Shown here: one piece after another, positions 17,819-26,392 of the stretch
Position numbering within the stretch: position 1 is the stretch's first letter
How the letters are laid out: each line of letters starts with the position of its first letter
Origin: an uncultured Ilumatobacter sp.
GTDB taxonomy: Bacteria > Actinomycetota > Acidimicrobiia > Acidimicrobiales > Ilumatobacteraceae
NCBI GenBank assembly: GCA_937905835.1
Contig: CALCXK010000071.1
Location: forward strand, 1 to 35,556
Direction of reading: 5' to 3'
DNA: 35,556 nt
The notes under the pieces: generated by a model
Seen by the model: only the letters and a program-made list of their open reading frames with translations
Databases searched by the model: none
What the model was told of the DNA's origin: nothing
Position numbers and translations under genes: made by a program

Positions 17819-19159
17819 TCACCACTCGGCGCCGGGTTGACGTCGGGCCGAGCCACCCCGAAGTTCGAAGTTCGCTAGGCGTGCATCGAGCACCTCAACC
17901 AGTCGATCGACGTGCTCAGAGGAGAACGTGAGCGGCGGTCGGATCTTGAGCACGTTGGTGCTCGGCCCGGTCAACCCGATCAGGATTCCGTCGTGGCGGA
18001 GTGCTGTTGCGAGGCGTCGGCCGTCGTCGTAGGCAATCGGTGCGCGCGTCGCCCGATCAGCAACGAGGTCGAGGCCCCAAAACAGACCGCCGCCCTGCAC
18101 GTTGCCGATCACATTGTGTCGCGAGGCGAGTTCGGCGAGTTGGGCCGACAGTTGGGTTCCCATGGCGCTGGCGTTGTGCAGGAGTTGTTGGTCTTCGATG
18201 ACGTCGAGCACCGAGTTCGCAACGGCCGCCGACACCGGATTCCCCCCGAAGGTGTTGAAGTACGACCGTCGCTCAGCAAACCTGGCAGCAATCTCTGGAG
18301 TGGTGACCACGGCCGCCACTGGATGCCCCGCACCCATCGGCTTGCCGATCGTGACGATGTCCGGCACCAGGCCGTACGACGTGTGGCCCCAGAAGTCGTT
18401 GCCGAGCCGGCAGTATCCCGACTGCACCTCGTCGGCGATGACCAACCCGCCCGCAGCGCGGATGAGTTGTGCGGCTCGCTCGACGTAGCCATCGGGTGCA
18501 ATGAGTACGCCGTTCGAGTCCCAGCTCGGGTCGACCAGCCACGCGGCTGGCCGATGGCCGCGCTGGTTGAGTGCGTCGATTTCGTCGGTGAGGAGGTCGG
18601 CGTAGCGTTCGCCGAGATCGGCACCATCCAGGTCTGGATCATCGGCACGGAAGCGGCCGCGATAGTCGTTCGGCGCGTCGATGACGCCGAGCCAGTCGGG
18701 GCGATCCGTGGCTGGATAGCCATCGGTCGACAGCAACGAGACAAGCGATGAGTTGCCGTGATAGCTGTGTTCACTCACGACGACGCCGTGTTGGCCGGTG
18801 ACCGTCCGAGCGATCTCGACAGCCAGATCGTTGGCCTCGGTGCCGGTGCACACGAAGTAGCACGTCTGGAGACCGTCGGGGAGCATGGAGCCGAGCCGTT
18901 CGGCCAGACGCACGACCTCGTCGTGGAGATAGCGGGTATGCGTGTTGAGTTGGGCAGCCTGGCCAGCGAGTGCAGCCACGACGCGGGGATGGGCGTGGCC
19001 GACTGACGGCACGTTGTTGTAGCAGTCGAGCAGTCGGTTCCCATCGACATCGGTGACCCAGACGTCTTCGCCGCGTACGAGGTGCACTGGGTCGTCATAG
19101 AACAGTTGGTAGGAGGGAGCCAAGGCCGATTCGCGTCGCGCTCGCAGGCCGTTGTTCAT
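17819..19159 (-). CDS. Ethanolamine-phosphate/phosphohydroxylysine phospho-lyase-like PLP enzyme
   Basis: A 446-residue class III aminotransferase-fold enzyme. By eye it aligns along its length with the human AGXT2L pair (ETNPPL and PHYKPL), which do not transaminate but eliminate phosphate and ammonia from phosphorylated amino alcohols, leaving an aldehyde. Diagnostic parts are LDCYNNVPSVGHAHP (44-58), TRYLHD (75-80), GTEANDLA (106-113), ADEVQSGYCRLG with Asp243, VPDIVTIGKPMGAGHP with PLP Lys273, FNTFGGNPVSAAVANSVLDV and the C-terminal GPSTNVLKIRPPLTF. The ATG at 19159 follows GGAA by about 7 nt; ATG 19183 is the alternative. It overlaps or abuts the kinase gene, so the kinase product is its likely substrate. 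Confidence 0.82.
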   Translation of the reverse strand: MNNGLRARRESALAPSYQLFYDDPVHLVRGEDVWVTDVDGNRLLDCYNNVPSVGHAHPRVVAALAGQAAQLNTHTRYLHDEVVRLAERLGSMLPDGLQTCYFVCTGTEANDLAVEIARTVTGQHGVVVSEHSYHGNSSLVSLLSTDGYPATDRPDWLGVIDAPNDYRGRFRADDPDLDGADLGERYADLLTDEIDALNQRGHRPAAWLVDPSWDSNGVLIAPDGYVERAAQLIRAAGGLVIADEVQSGYCRLGNDFWGHTSYGLVPDIVTIGKPMGAGHPVAAVVTTPEIAARFAERRSYFNTFGGNPVSAAVANSVLDVIEDQQLLHNASAMGTQLSAQLAELASRHNVIGNVQGGGLFWGLDLVADRATRAPIAYDDGRRLATALRHDGILIGLTGPSTNVLKIRPPLTFSSEHVDRLVEVLDARLANFELRGGSARRQPGAEW

Positions 19160-19173
19160 GTGCGTTCCATCGT

Positions 19174-20232
19174 TCAGCTGCATTCTGTCGTATCGAGTTG
19201 GTGATGCAGTGCTTTGGTGGTTGCCCTCGGATCAAGTTCGCCCCAGCGCGAGAGGTTTGCCCGGTAGCTCGGCAGCTCACCGGCAATCTCAGCGAGTCGA
19301 TGCGAGGGCGCATGTCGCGCTTGATATTCCACGAGGAGCAGCCCGAGCACGATACGAGTCAATACGAGATCAGCGAGCCGGTCGACTTCGTTGCTGCCGA
19401 GTGGCATTGCTGAGTGGTAGCCAGTGGCGATCGAGCCCAGTGCGGCACATTGGCTCGGGTGGCCATCGATGAAACTCGCCCCGCAAATGGCAAGGTCGGC
19501 GATCACCGCTGTCTTGGCGATATCGCCGAAGTCGATCACCCCGATCACATCGGTGGTGGCCTGCGTTCGCCGGAGAAGATTGCCCCGATGCCCGTCGTTG
19601 TGGACGACCTGGTGTCGTGTGCCCGCGAGCGACGAAGCAGCAGATTCGACACGCTCGCGGTACGGCGCAGCGCACGCCCTGCCCTCCGGACTCAGATCTG
19701 TCCAGAGTTCCTCGTTGGAGACCATGCCGCTGTCGAGTGACCAGGCCATGAATTCGGTGGCCGCAGGGTGCTCGAACCCTCGAAAAGCCGAGGCGAGACG
19801 ACCTTGAGATGCGCCCACACCGACGAGCGCGTCGGGCCCGAGCGAGCCCGCTGAGTCGAAGGTGACGCCTGGCAGAAACGTCAGGAGCCGGGCCGACATC
19901 GAGACGCCGCCCGATTCCAGCGTGACGATGCGTTCGCCCGTCATGGCCTTCACCACTCGGGGGACCAGCAATTCCGGATCGGCTTGAGCGAGGTGGTCGA
20001 GTGCGGCGCACTGGAATTCGGCGACAGAGCGATCCTCGCTCGAACTGGCGATTTTGAGAACGAAGACGTCGCCGCCACTCGTGCTGACCCGTGTGTTTTG
20101 ATCGCGTTCGCCGTCGAGACGGTTGAGCAAACCTTCGAGTCCCCAGTGCTGTCGCAAAAGCACGCGACGAACATCTTCGTCGACCTCGGGCGGGTCAAAG
20201 CGGAGGTCGCTTGGCTGTAGTCGTGGCGTCAC
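19174..20232 (-). CDS. Hydroxylysine-kinase-like (APH-fold) phosphotransferase
   Basis: A 352-residue kinase of the aminoglycoside/choline kinase fold. Lys60 (VFVLKIA) is the nucleotide Lys. HNDGHRGN gives the Brenner loop with Asp213 and Asn218, and GVIDFGDIAKT gives the metal Asp234. IDFGD and the LL-x-VEYQARHA helix resemble hydroxylysine kinase (HYKK/AGPHD1) and related hydroxy-amine kinases rather than antibiotic kinases. It would phosphorylate the hydroxyl of an amino alcohol, with GTP or ATP as donor. It starts at GTG 20232, 39 bp after the aldehyde dehydrogenase, and runs into the phospho-lyase gene, so all three are one operon. Homoserine or choline-type substrates cannot be excluded. 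Confidence 0.78.
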   Translation of the reverse strand: MTPRLQPSDLRFDPPEVDEDVRRVLLRQHWGLEGLLNRLDGERDQNTRVSTSGGDVFVLKIASSSEDRSVAEFQCAALDHLAQADPELLVPRVVKAMTGERIVTLESGGVSMSARLLTFLPGVTFDSAGSLGPDALVGVGASQGRLASAFRGFEHPAATEFMAWSLDSGMVSNEELWTDLSPEGRACAAPYRERVESAASSLAGTRHQVVHNDGHRGNLLRRTQATTDVIGVIDFGDIAKTAVIADLAICGASFIDGHPSQCAALGSIATGYHSAMPLGSNEVDRLADLVLTRIVLGLLLVEYQARHAPSHRLAEIAGELPSYRANLSRWGELDPRATTKALHHQLDTTECS

Positions 20233-20271
20233 ACGATCTCGTCCGTTATGCAGCAGTGTGGGAAGCCACGG

Positions 20272-21699
20272 TTAGTGCTTGATCATAACGTGCTTGACTT
20301 CGGTGTACGCCTCGACTGCATACATCGACATGTCCTTGCCGTAGCCCGAGTTCTTGAACCCGCCGTGCGGCATTTCTGACACGATCGGAATGTGGTCGTT
20401 GACCCAGACGCATCCGAACTGCAGCGCCTTGCTCATTCGCATCGCGCGGCCCACATCGCTCGTCCAGACGCTTGCTGCGAGGCCATAGTCGACGTCGTTC
20501 GCCATCGCCAGTGCGGTGGCCTCGTCGGCGGCTGATTGCACGGTGACCACCGGGCCAAACACTTCCTGTTGGATGATCTCAGCGGTCTGTGGGGATCCAA
20601 TCACCACTGACGGCTCATAGAAAAAGCCGCCGCCTGCACCGCGGTTGCCGCCGACGGTGACTTCGGCGCCGGCGTCGCGAGCGCGATCGACGAAGCCTGC
20701 GACACGATCGAGGTGCGCTGCGGAGATGACCGGGCCCATCTCGGTGTCAGCCGACATGGGATCACCCATCTTGACCTTGCTGACCGCGTCGGTGAGCTTG
20801 TTCACGAAGTCGTCGTGCACCTTCGACCCGGCGATCACTCGGCAGGGCGCGGTGCAATCCTGCCCCGAGTTGTAGAACGCCATGCCCTGAAGCATTTCGA
20901 CGGCGGCGTCGATATCGGCATCGTCAAAGATGACGACCGGCGCCTTACCGCCAAGTTCGAGGTGAACCCGCTTGAGCGTCTCGGCCGATGAACGAGCAAC
21001 CGACTTACCCGCGCCAACGCTGCCGGTGATCGACACCATGGCGATGCCTGGGTGCTCGGTGAGTGCCACGCCTGTGGAGCCGCCCTGGCCGCACACCACG
21101 TTCACCACGCCGGGTGGGAGTACGTCGGCTGTCAGTTCGGCAAAGCGCAGTGCGGTGTATGGGGTCAGCTCGGACGGCTTGAGCACAACTGTGTTGCCGG
21201 CAGCAAGCGCGGGGCCGAGCTTCCATGTGGCCATATTCAGCGGGTAGTTCCACGGGGTGATCGAGCCGATGACCCCGATTGGGTCGCGGCGGATCATCGA
21301 CGTGTATCCCTCGAGGTACTCACCCGCGGCCTTGCCCTCGAGGAAGCGACATGCGGATGCGAAGTAGCGCCAGTTGTCTTTTGTGAGGTCCATCTCGAAC
21401 TCGACGATGCCAACCGGCTTGCCGACGTTCAGGCATTCGAGTTGGGAGAGTTCGTCGATGTTCTCCTCGACGATGTCTGCAACTCGATGGAGGACCTCGC
21501 TGCGTTCCCGCGGCGTGATGCCTGCCCAGCCGCCGAAGGCAGTGCGAGCGGCCTGTACGGCGGCGTCCACATCGGCGGCCGAGGACGACGGCACTTCGCC
21601 GAGAACCTCGCCGGTCGCCGGGTTGAGGACGGCGTCGGTGGCGCCGTCCCGAGCGGGCTGCCAGTCGCCGTTGATGAAGTTTTCGGTTGCCAATGCCAT
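20272..21699 (-). CDS. Gamma-aminobutyraldehyde dehydrogenase-like aldehyde dehydrogenase
   Basis: A 475-residue aldehyde dehydrogenase resembling E. coli PatD (YdcW), which oxidises 4-aminobutyraldehyde (1-pyrroline) to GABA. PWNYPLNMATWKLGPALAAGN (149-169), Glu248 in LELGGKAP and nucleophile Cys282 in NSGQDCTAPCR are present. The C-terminal GGFKNSGYGKDMSMYAVEAYTEVKHVM closely matches PatD. AGGGAGA precedes the ATG by about 8 nt. As the first gene of the operon with the kinase and phospho-lyase, it may also oxidise the aldehyde those enzymes release. The other ALDH at 16378 is of a different subtype, so the two are unlikely to be redundant. Confidence 0.85.
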   Translation of the reverse strand: MALATENFINGDWQPARDGATDAVLNPATGEVLGEVPSSSAADVDAAVQAARTAFGGWAGITPRERSEVLHRVADIVEENIDELSQLECLNVGKPVGIVEFEMDLTKDNWRYFASACRFLEGKAAGEYLEGYTSMIRRDPIGVIGSITPWNYPLNMATWKLGPALAAGNTVVLKPSELTPYTALRFAELTADVLPPGVVNVVCGQGGSTGVALTEHPGIAMVSITGSVGAGKSVARSSAETLKRVHLELGGKAPVVIFDDADIDAAVEMLQGMAFYNSGQDCTAPCRVIAGSKVHDDFVNKLTDAVSKVKMGDPMSADTEMGPVISAAHLDRVAGFVDRARDAGAEVTVGGNRGAGGGFFYEPSVVIGSPQTAEIIQQEVFGPVVTVQSAADEATALAMANDVDYGLAASVWTSDVGRAMRMSKALQFGCVWVNDHIPIVSEMPHGGFKNSGYGKDMSMYAVEAYTEVKHVMIKH

Positions 21700-21783
21700 G
21701 GCGGTTCTCCCTGAGAAGCTGCGCGACCGGCAGGGGCGCCGAGCCGCGAAATGGTCGTTGAAGACGAGCGCGGGTGATTTCTC

Positions 21784-21806
21784 AACACGACGGAAGTCGT
21801 CGTGTT
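21784..21806. promoter_or_regulatory. 9-bp inverted repeat in the divergent polyamine control region
   Basis: AACACGACG and CGTCGTGTT are perfect arms with a 5-bp spacer in the 204-bp gap between the divergent aldehyde dehydrogenase and aminotransferase operons. It is a candidate operator for a regulator controlling both, for example the Lrp/AsnC protein encoded at 23285. I see no confident -10/-35 pair around it. Confidence 0.5.
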
Positions 21807-21903
21807 ACTGTCATCTTCACACGATTCACGTTGCAGATCCAGTCGTTGTTCACGGATCAAGTTGTCACGTGCGTTAATTCTCGAGCCACCCCAAGGACCC
21901 GTC

Positions 21904-23268
21904 ATGAACCATGAAGAACTCGCCGAGCTCGGCAACCGCCACCTGTGGGGGCACTTCTCCACGGTCGGCGGCGGAATTGACACGGTGCGGATCATGGAGC
22001 GTGGCGATGGCTGCTACATCTGGGACGACCAGGGCAACCGTTACCTCGACGGTCTCGCCGGGCTGTTCACCGTCCAGGTCGGACATGGCCGTGTCGAACT
22101 CGCCGAGGCGGCCCGCGAACAGGCCGAGAAGATGGCGTACTTCCCCATTTGGACCTACTCGCACCCAATGGCCATCGAGCTGGCCGCGCGCCTCGCCTCG
22201 CACGCCCCTGGCGACCTGAACCGCGTGTTCTTCACGACCGGCGGCGGCGAAGCAGTGGAGTCCGCCTGGAAGCTCGCCATGCAGTACTTCCAGTCCGTCG
22301 GCAAACCGCAGAAACGCAAGGTCATCAGCCGCTACCTCGGCTACCACGGCACCACCATGGGCGCGCTGTCGATCACCGGCGTCCCTGGGCTACGCAACAG
22401 CTTCGAGCCCCTCGTACCTGGCGCATTCAAAGTCGCAAACGCGAACGAGTACCGCTGTTCGATGTGTGCGCTAGCCGGAAGCTGCAACCTGTCGTGCGCG
22501 AACGACATCGAGCAGATGATCCTGCGTGAAGGCCCCGACACCGTGGCCGCTGTGTTCGTGGAACCCGTCCAGAACTCTGGTGGATGCTTCGTTCCCGCCG
22601 AGGGCTACATGCAGCGTGTTCGTGAGATCTGCACCCAGTACGACGTCTTGATGGTGTCCGACGAGGTGATCTGCGCATTCGGCCGCCTCGGCCACATGTT
22701 CGGTTGCGATCGTTTTGGTTACGTCCCCGACATCATCACCTGCGCCAAAGGACTCACCTCGGGGTACTCCCCGCTCGGCGCGATGATCGTGAGCGACCGC
22801 CTCGTCGAGCCGTTCATCAACTCGACAAACCGCTTCCTCCACGGCTTCACCTTCGGTGGTCATCCGGTCAGCTGCGCCGTCGCCATGGCCAACCTCGACA
22901 TCTTCGAGAACGAAAGCATCCTGCAACACGTTCTCGACAACGAGGCCGAGTTCCGCCGCCAACTCGAGACGCTGAAGGATCTGCCGATCGTCGGTGACGT
23001 CCGCGGCGCCGGCTACTTCTATGGCATCGAAATGGTCAAGGACCGCACGACCAAGGAATCGTTCAACGCCGGCGAATCGGAACTGCTGATCCGACGCGTG
23101 CTCTCTGAATCGCTGCTCGAGGCCGGATTGATCTGCCGCGCTGACGACCGTGGCGATCCGGTCATCCAACTCTCACCACCGCTCATCGCCGGCCCGGAAC
23201 AGTTCGAAGAGATCGTCACTGCCCTGCGGACCGTGTTGCTCAAGGGCATGGCCGAGCTGGGAATGTGA
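21904..23268 (+). CDS. Class III aminotransferase (putrescine/GABA or omega-amino acid type)
   Basis: A 454-residue PLP aminotransferase of fold type I. GGGEAVESAWKLA (113-125) binds the phosphate, Asp253 in VSDEVICAFGR contacts the pyridine, and Lys282 in CAKGLTSGYSPLGA carries PLP. Family members such as SpuC transfer the amino group of putrescine, GABA or other omega-amines to pyruvate. In this neighbourhood putrescine or GABA is the likely donor. A Cys cluster, Cys185, 188, 194 and 198 (CSMC, then SC and SC), lies in an insertion after the GxHG segment and may hold a metal. The ATG 21904 is preceded by AAGGA with a 6-nt gap; the longer frame is rejected. It heads the plus-strand operon. 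Confidence 0.85.
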   Translation: MNHEELAELGNRHLWGHFSTVGGGIDTVRIMERGDGCYIWDDQGNRYLDGLAGLFTVQVGHGRVELAEAAREQAEKMAYFPIWTYSHPMAIELAARLASHAPGDLNRVFFTTGGGEAVESAWKLAMQYFQSVGKPQKRKVISRYLGYHGTTMGALSITGVPGLRNSFEPLVPGAFKVANANEYRCSMCALAGSCNLSCANDIEQMILREGPDTVAAVFVEPVQNSGGCFVPAEGYMQRVREICTQYDVLMVSDEVICAFGRLGHMFGCDRFGYVPDIITCAKGLTSGYSPLGAMIVSDRLVEPFINSTNRFLHGFTFGGHPVSCAVAMANLDIFENESILQHVLDNEAEFRRQLETLKDLPIVGDVRGAGYFYGIEMVKDRTTKESFNAGESELLIRRVLSESLLEAGLICRADDRGDPVIQLSPPLIAGPEQFEEIVTALRTVLLKGMAELGM

Positions 23269-23284
23269 CGTCGGACCGAATTCG

Positions 23285-23776
23285 ATGACCTTCACGCAGC
23301 AGCGATCCACGATGAACGGGCCTGATCAACATGACCTCGACGAACTCGACAAGTCGATCGTGCGCGCGCTGCAGCGAGATGGACGACTGCCGTATTCGCA
23401 ACTGGGTGCCGAGATCGGGCTCAGCGAGTCGGCCACCCGCCAGCGAGTGCATCGACTCACCGAACGCGGCGTCATGCAGATCGTTGCGGTCACCGATCCA
23501 GCCAAGATCGGGTTACCCGTTCAGGCGATGCTCGGGATAAATGTCGACGGTGACATCAGCGTCGTCGCCGACGCACTCGCGGCGGTCGAGCAATTCGAGT
23601 ACGTCGTTGTAGCCGCAGGCAGATTTGACATTCTCGCTGAGATCGTGTGCTCGGACAGCGACGACTTGCTGCGGATCGTAAACAACCGCGTCCGCAGCAT
23701 CCCGGGCGTTCGCGGAACCGAGATCCTCACCTATCTCAAGCTGGTCAAGCAGACCTACAACTGGGGAACCGGCTGA
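23285..23776 (+). CDS. Lrp/AsnC-family transcriptional regulator
   Basis: A 163-residue Lrp/AsnC regulator. The N-terminal HTH covers LDELDKSIVRALQRDGRLPYSQLGAEIGLSESATRQRVHRLTERGVM (about 18-64). The C-terminal RAM/ActR sensing domain covers KIGLPVQAMLGINVDG through LTYLKLVKQTYNWG. Such proteins bind an amino acid or amine effector and regulate the adjacent operon. It follows the aminotransferase by 16 bp and has GGA about 9 nt before ATG 23285; ATG 23312 is the alternative start. Its likely targets are the divergent control region at 21700-21903 and the potA promoter region. The effector cannot be read. Confidence 0.85.
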   Translation: MTFTQQRSTMNGPDQHDLDELDKSIVRALQRDGRLPYSQLGAEIGLSESATRQRVHRLTERGVMQIVAVTDPAKIGLPVQAMLGINVDGDISVVADALAAVEQFEYVVVAAGRFDILAEIVCSDSDDLLRIVNNRVRSIPGVRGTEILTYLKLVKQTYNWGTG

Positions 23777-23784
23777 CTCTGACC

Positions 23785-23820
23785 ATGACGACGACCGCGA
23801 ACATGACGACGACCGCGAAC
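23785..23820 (+). repeat. Two perfect tandem 18-bp copies upstream of the ABC genes
   Basis: ATGACGACGACCGCGAAC is repeated at 23785-23802 and 23803-23820, starting 9 bp after the regulator stop. From the first copy a 69-codon frame runs to a TGA that overlaps the ABC ATPase start (ATGA). Its protein looks low-complexity and basic, so I do not call it a gene. Confidence 0.5.
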
Positions 23821-23869
23821 ACGACTGCGCAAGCCCGCAAATCGTGTCGGCAAGGTGAACTCGCCCAAG

Positions 23870-23904
23870 TGCTGTTCTGCCAGACAGCAACTCGCGTCTA
23901 TTGT
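23870..23904 (+). promoter_or_regulatory. Possible promoter and operator before the ABC operon
   Basis: TGCTGT (23870-23875) and ACAGCA (23884-23889) form an inverted repeat spaced by 8 bp, just upstream of a TATTGT hexamer (23899-23904, TANNNT type). The -35 (TTCTGC, 18 bp away) is poor. A second promoter here would explain the 214-bp gap inside the gene run. Confidence 0.3.
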
Positions 23905-23990
23905 GCCCGCCGACGACCTATCCGTGGATCAAAAGGACCGCACGTGGAACAAACGATTGGCGCATGTACCCCGGTGGAGATCGATCGCCC

Positions 23991-25136
23991 ATGACGTCAA
24001 CCGATCACGTCATCGAGCTGCGCAAGGTACGCAAGGCGTTCGGTGACTTTGTTGCCGTCGAAGCGGCCGATTTCACGATTCGCGAAGGAGAATTCTTCGC
24101 GATGCTCGGCCCGTCGGGGTGCGGCAAGACCACCACGCTCAAGATGATCGCTGGGTTCGAACAGCCCACCGCCGGACAGGTGATTCTCAACGGCGAAGAC
24201 GTCAGCCGAGTCCCTCCCTATAAGCGCAACGTGAACACGGTCTTCCAGCAGTACGCGCTCTTTCCGCACATGACGGTGGCTGACAACGTGCGCTTCGGGC
24301 CCCGCTCGAAGAAGCGGTCGAAGGCCGACTACGAGGCCAGCGTCGCGGAGATGCTCGACATCGTGCGGCTCGGCGACTTCGCCAGCCGCAAACCATCGCA
24401 GCTCTCAGGCGGTCAGCAGCAACGTGTGGCGCTTGCTCGAGCGCTTGTCAACTACCCGAGCGCCCTGTTACTCGACGAACCGCTCGCCGCGCTCGACCTG
24501 AAGTTGCGAGAAGCAATGCAGTTTGAACTCAAACGCATTCAGCGTGACGTCGGCATCACGTTCGTGTTCGTCACCCACGACCAGGGTGAGGCGCTCACCA
24601 TGAGCGACCGCATCGCAGTTATGAGTGAGGGTCGTGTCGAGCAGATCGGCACGCCCGAAGAGATCTACAACAGCCCAGCCACCCTCTTTGTTGCCGGGTT
24701 CATCGGCTCGGCGAACCTGCTTCCCGGCGAAGTGCGCGGGTTCGACGGTGACGATGTTGTCGTCGAGTTGACCAGCGGTGCCACCGTGCGCGCCAGGGCA
24801 TCTCACGAGCATCACATCGGTGCCCAGGTGTCATTAATGTTGCGCCCCGAGCGACTCCGGGCGTCGATCGAGCCCCACGCCAACGGCCGCTCGATCGTCG
24901 GTACGGTCACCGACCTGGTGTTCCAAGGCGCCACCGCACGCTTGGTATTGCGCTTGGCCGACGACAGCGAAGTGATCGCTACCGTGGCCACAGGGTCTGA
25001 CCTGCCATTCCTCTTGCCCGGCGCGCCCGTGCACGTCGAGTGGGACCCCGGCGCAGCATATGTGCTTGCCGGTTGGCCCCTCCGGCCCGGCCTGACCGCC
25101 AACGACATCGACACGCTCGAAGCTCATGCAAGTTGA
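23991..25136 (+). CDS. potA: Polyamine ABC transporter ATP-binding protein (PotA type)
   Basis: A 381-residue ATPase of the spermidine/putrescine/opine importer class. Walker A GPSGCGKTT is at 40-48, the signature LSGGQQQR at 138-145, Walker B LLLDEP at 159-164, and the switch His in FVTHDQGEA near 195. About 140 residues form the C-terminal TOBE regulatory domain (for example FIGSANLLPGEV and LMLRPERLR), as in PotA. It powers uptake through the two permeases downstream. I chose ATG 23991, which follows GGTGGAG by about 11 nt; residues before it in the frame are not family-like. The next gene starts 69 bp later. Confidence 0.92.
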   Translation: MTSTDHVIELRKVRKAFGDFVAVEAADFTIREGEFFAMLGPSGCGKTTTLKMIAGFEQPTAGQVILNGEDVSRVPPYKRNVNTVFQQYALFPHMTVADNVRFGPRSKKRSKADYEASVAEMLDIVRLGDFASRKPSQLSGGQQQRVALARALVNYPSALLLDEPLAALDLKLREAMQFELKRIQRDVGITFVFVTHDQGEALTMSDRIAVMSEGRVEQIGTPEEIYNSPATLFVAGFIGSANLLPGEVRGFDGDDVVVELTSGATVRARASHEHHIGAQVSLMLRPERLRASIEPHANGRSIVGTVTDLVFQGATARLVLRLADDSEVIATVATGSDLPFLLPGAPVHVEWDPGAAYVLAGWPLRPGLTANDIDTLEAHAS

Positions 25137-25205
25137 CCAATCGCCAATGAACCCAGCAATATCCGACGTCTTAGCAGCGTCGGTCTACGAAAGGAACCTC
25201 ACACC

Positions 25206-26375
25206 ATGAACTCTCCAAACAACGATCCGCTTTCGCGCATGTCGCTGAGCCGCCGCCGGCTATTTGCGCGTGCTGGCATGATGGGCGCGGCCGGTATGTC
25301 CCTGCCAGCAATCTTGGCCGCGTGCGGTGGCAGTAGCGGCGGTGGCGGCGGTGGCGGTAACTCGCTGTTCTTCGAGAATTGGCCCGAATACATCGACCCG
25401 AGCGAGGACGATCTCACGGGCACCGTGGAACGGTTCATGGCAGCGAGCGGTGTCGAGATGAACTACGCCGAGACCTACAACGACAACGTCGAGTACTTCG
25501 CCAAGATTCAGCCGCTCCTGGGCAACGGCAAGCCAATCGACCCCGACCTGATCGCTCCCACCTCCTGGCTCGTCGGTCGTCTGATCAGCCTGGGTTGGGT
25601 GGACAAGCTTCCGATCGATCTGGTGCCCAATGCCGCCAACTTGCGGGCCGACCTGCAGAAGCCAGCATGGGACCCAACCGGTGAGTATTCGCTGCCGTGG
25701 CAGACCGGATTCGCAGGCATCGCGTACAATATCGAAGCAACCGGCCGCGAGCTGAAGAGCACCGAGGATCTGTTCGATCCCGCCTTCAAGGGCAAGATCG
25801 GCATGCTCACCGAGATGCGCGACACCATGGGCCTGCTGATGCTGGCTGACGGAGTGGACATCTCGACTGTGTCGACGTTCGACGCTGCTGCGACTGCCTT
25901 CGACCGGCTTGAAGCTGCCAAGAACGACGGTCAGATCCGACGCTTCACTGGCAACGACTACCTCAACGACCTCAGCACCGGCAACTTTGCAGCGTGCGTC
26001 GGCTGGTCGGGCGACGTCGTGCAGTTGGCGGTGGAGAACCCGAACATCCGCTTTGCGATTCCTGAAGAGGGCGGCACGAGTTGGGCTGATGCCATGGTCA
26101 TGCCGAAGGGCGCTGTCAACCGCGACGCCGCAGCCAAGTGGATGGACTTCTGTTACGACCCGGTCCAGGCCGCACAGATCACCGCGTGGGTGCAGTACGT
26201 GTCGCCCGTTGCCGGTGTGCAGGCCGAACTCGAAAAGATTGACCCCGAGTTGGCCGTCAACCCGTTGTTGTTCCCTGACGACGCAACTTTGGCTCGCACC
26301 TTCTCCTTTGCCAACCTCGAAGAAGGGGTCGAAGCGGAGTACGACGCTCGCTTCTCAGCGATCACCGGCGCCTGA
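25206..26375 (+). CDS. potD: Polyamine ABC transporter substrate-binding lipoprotein (PotD type)
   Basis: A 389-residue solute-binding protein. The N-terminus has a twin-arginine motif (SRRRLF, Arg16-18), a hydrophobic stretch and the lipobox LAAC with Cys40. It is therefore probably Tat-exported and then lipid-anchored outside the membrane. A Gly/Ser linker with a run of glycines follows. FFENWPEYIDPSE is the PotD/PotF-like start of the mature domain, and LPWQTGFAGIAYN, the two-lobe hinge region and GTSWADAMVMPKGA are typical. It should bind putrescine, spermidine or agmatine. AAAGGA lies about 12 nt before ATG 25206. Confidence 0.9.
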   Translation: MNSPNNDPLSRMSLSRRRLFARAGMMGAAGMSLPAILAACGGSSGGGGGGGNSLFFENWPEYIDPSEDDLTGTVERFMAASGVEMNYAETYNDNVEYFAKIQPLLGNGKPIDPDLIAPTSWLVGRLISLGWVDKLPIDLVPNAANLRADLQKPAWDPTGEYSLPWQTGFAGIAYNIEATGRELKSTEDLFDPAFKGKIGMLTEMRDTMGLLMLADGVDISTVSTFDAAATAFDRLEAAKNDGQIRRFTGNDYLNDLSTGNFAACVGWSGDVVQLAVENPNIRFAIPEEGGTSWADAMVMPKGAVNRDAAAKWMDFCYDPVQAAQITAWVQYVSPVAGVQAELEKIDPELAVNPLLFPDDATLARTFSFANLEEGVEAEYDARFSAITGA

Positions 26376-26392
26376 TTGATCCGCCTCGCCCT

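Noticed and set aside
25360..25380. Gly/Ser-rich run in the binding protein as a possible repeat or frameshift
   Set aside because: It is a normal flexible linker after the lipobox Cys, and the frame continues into the conserved PotD domain.
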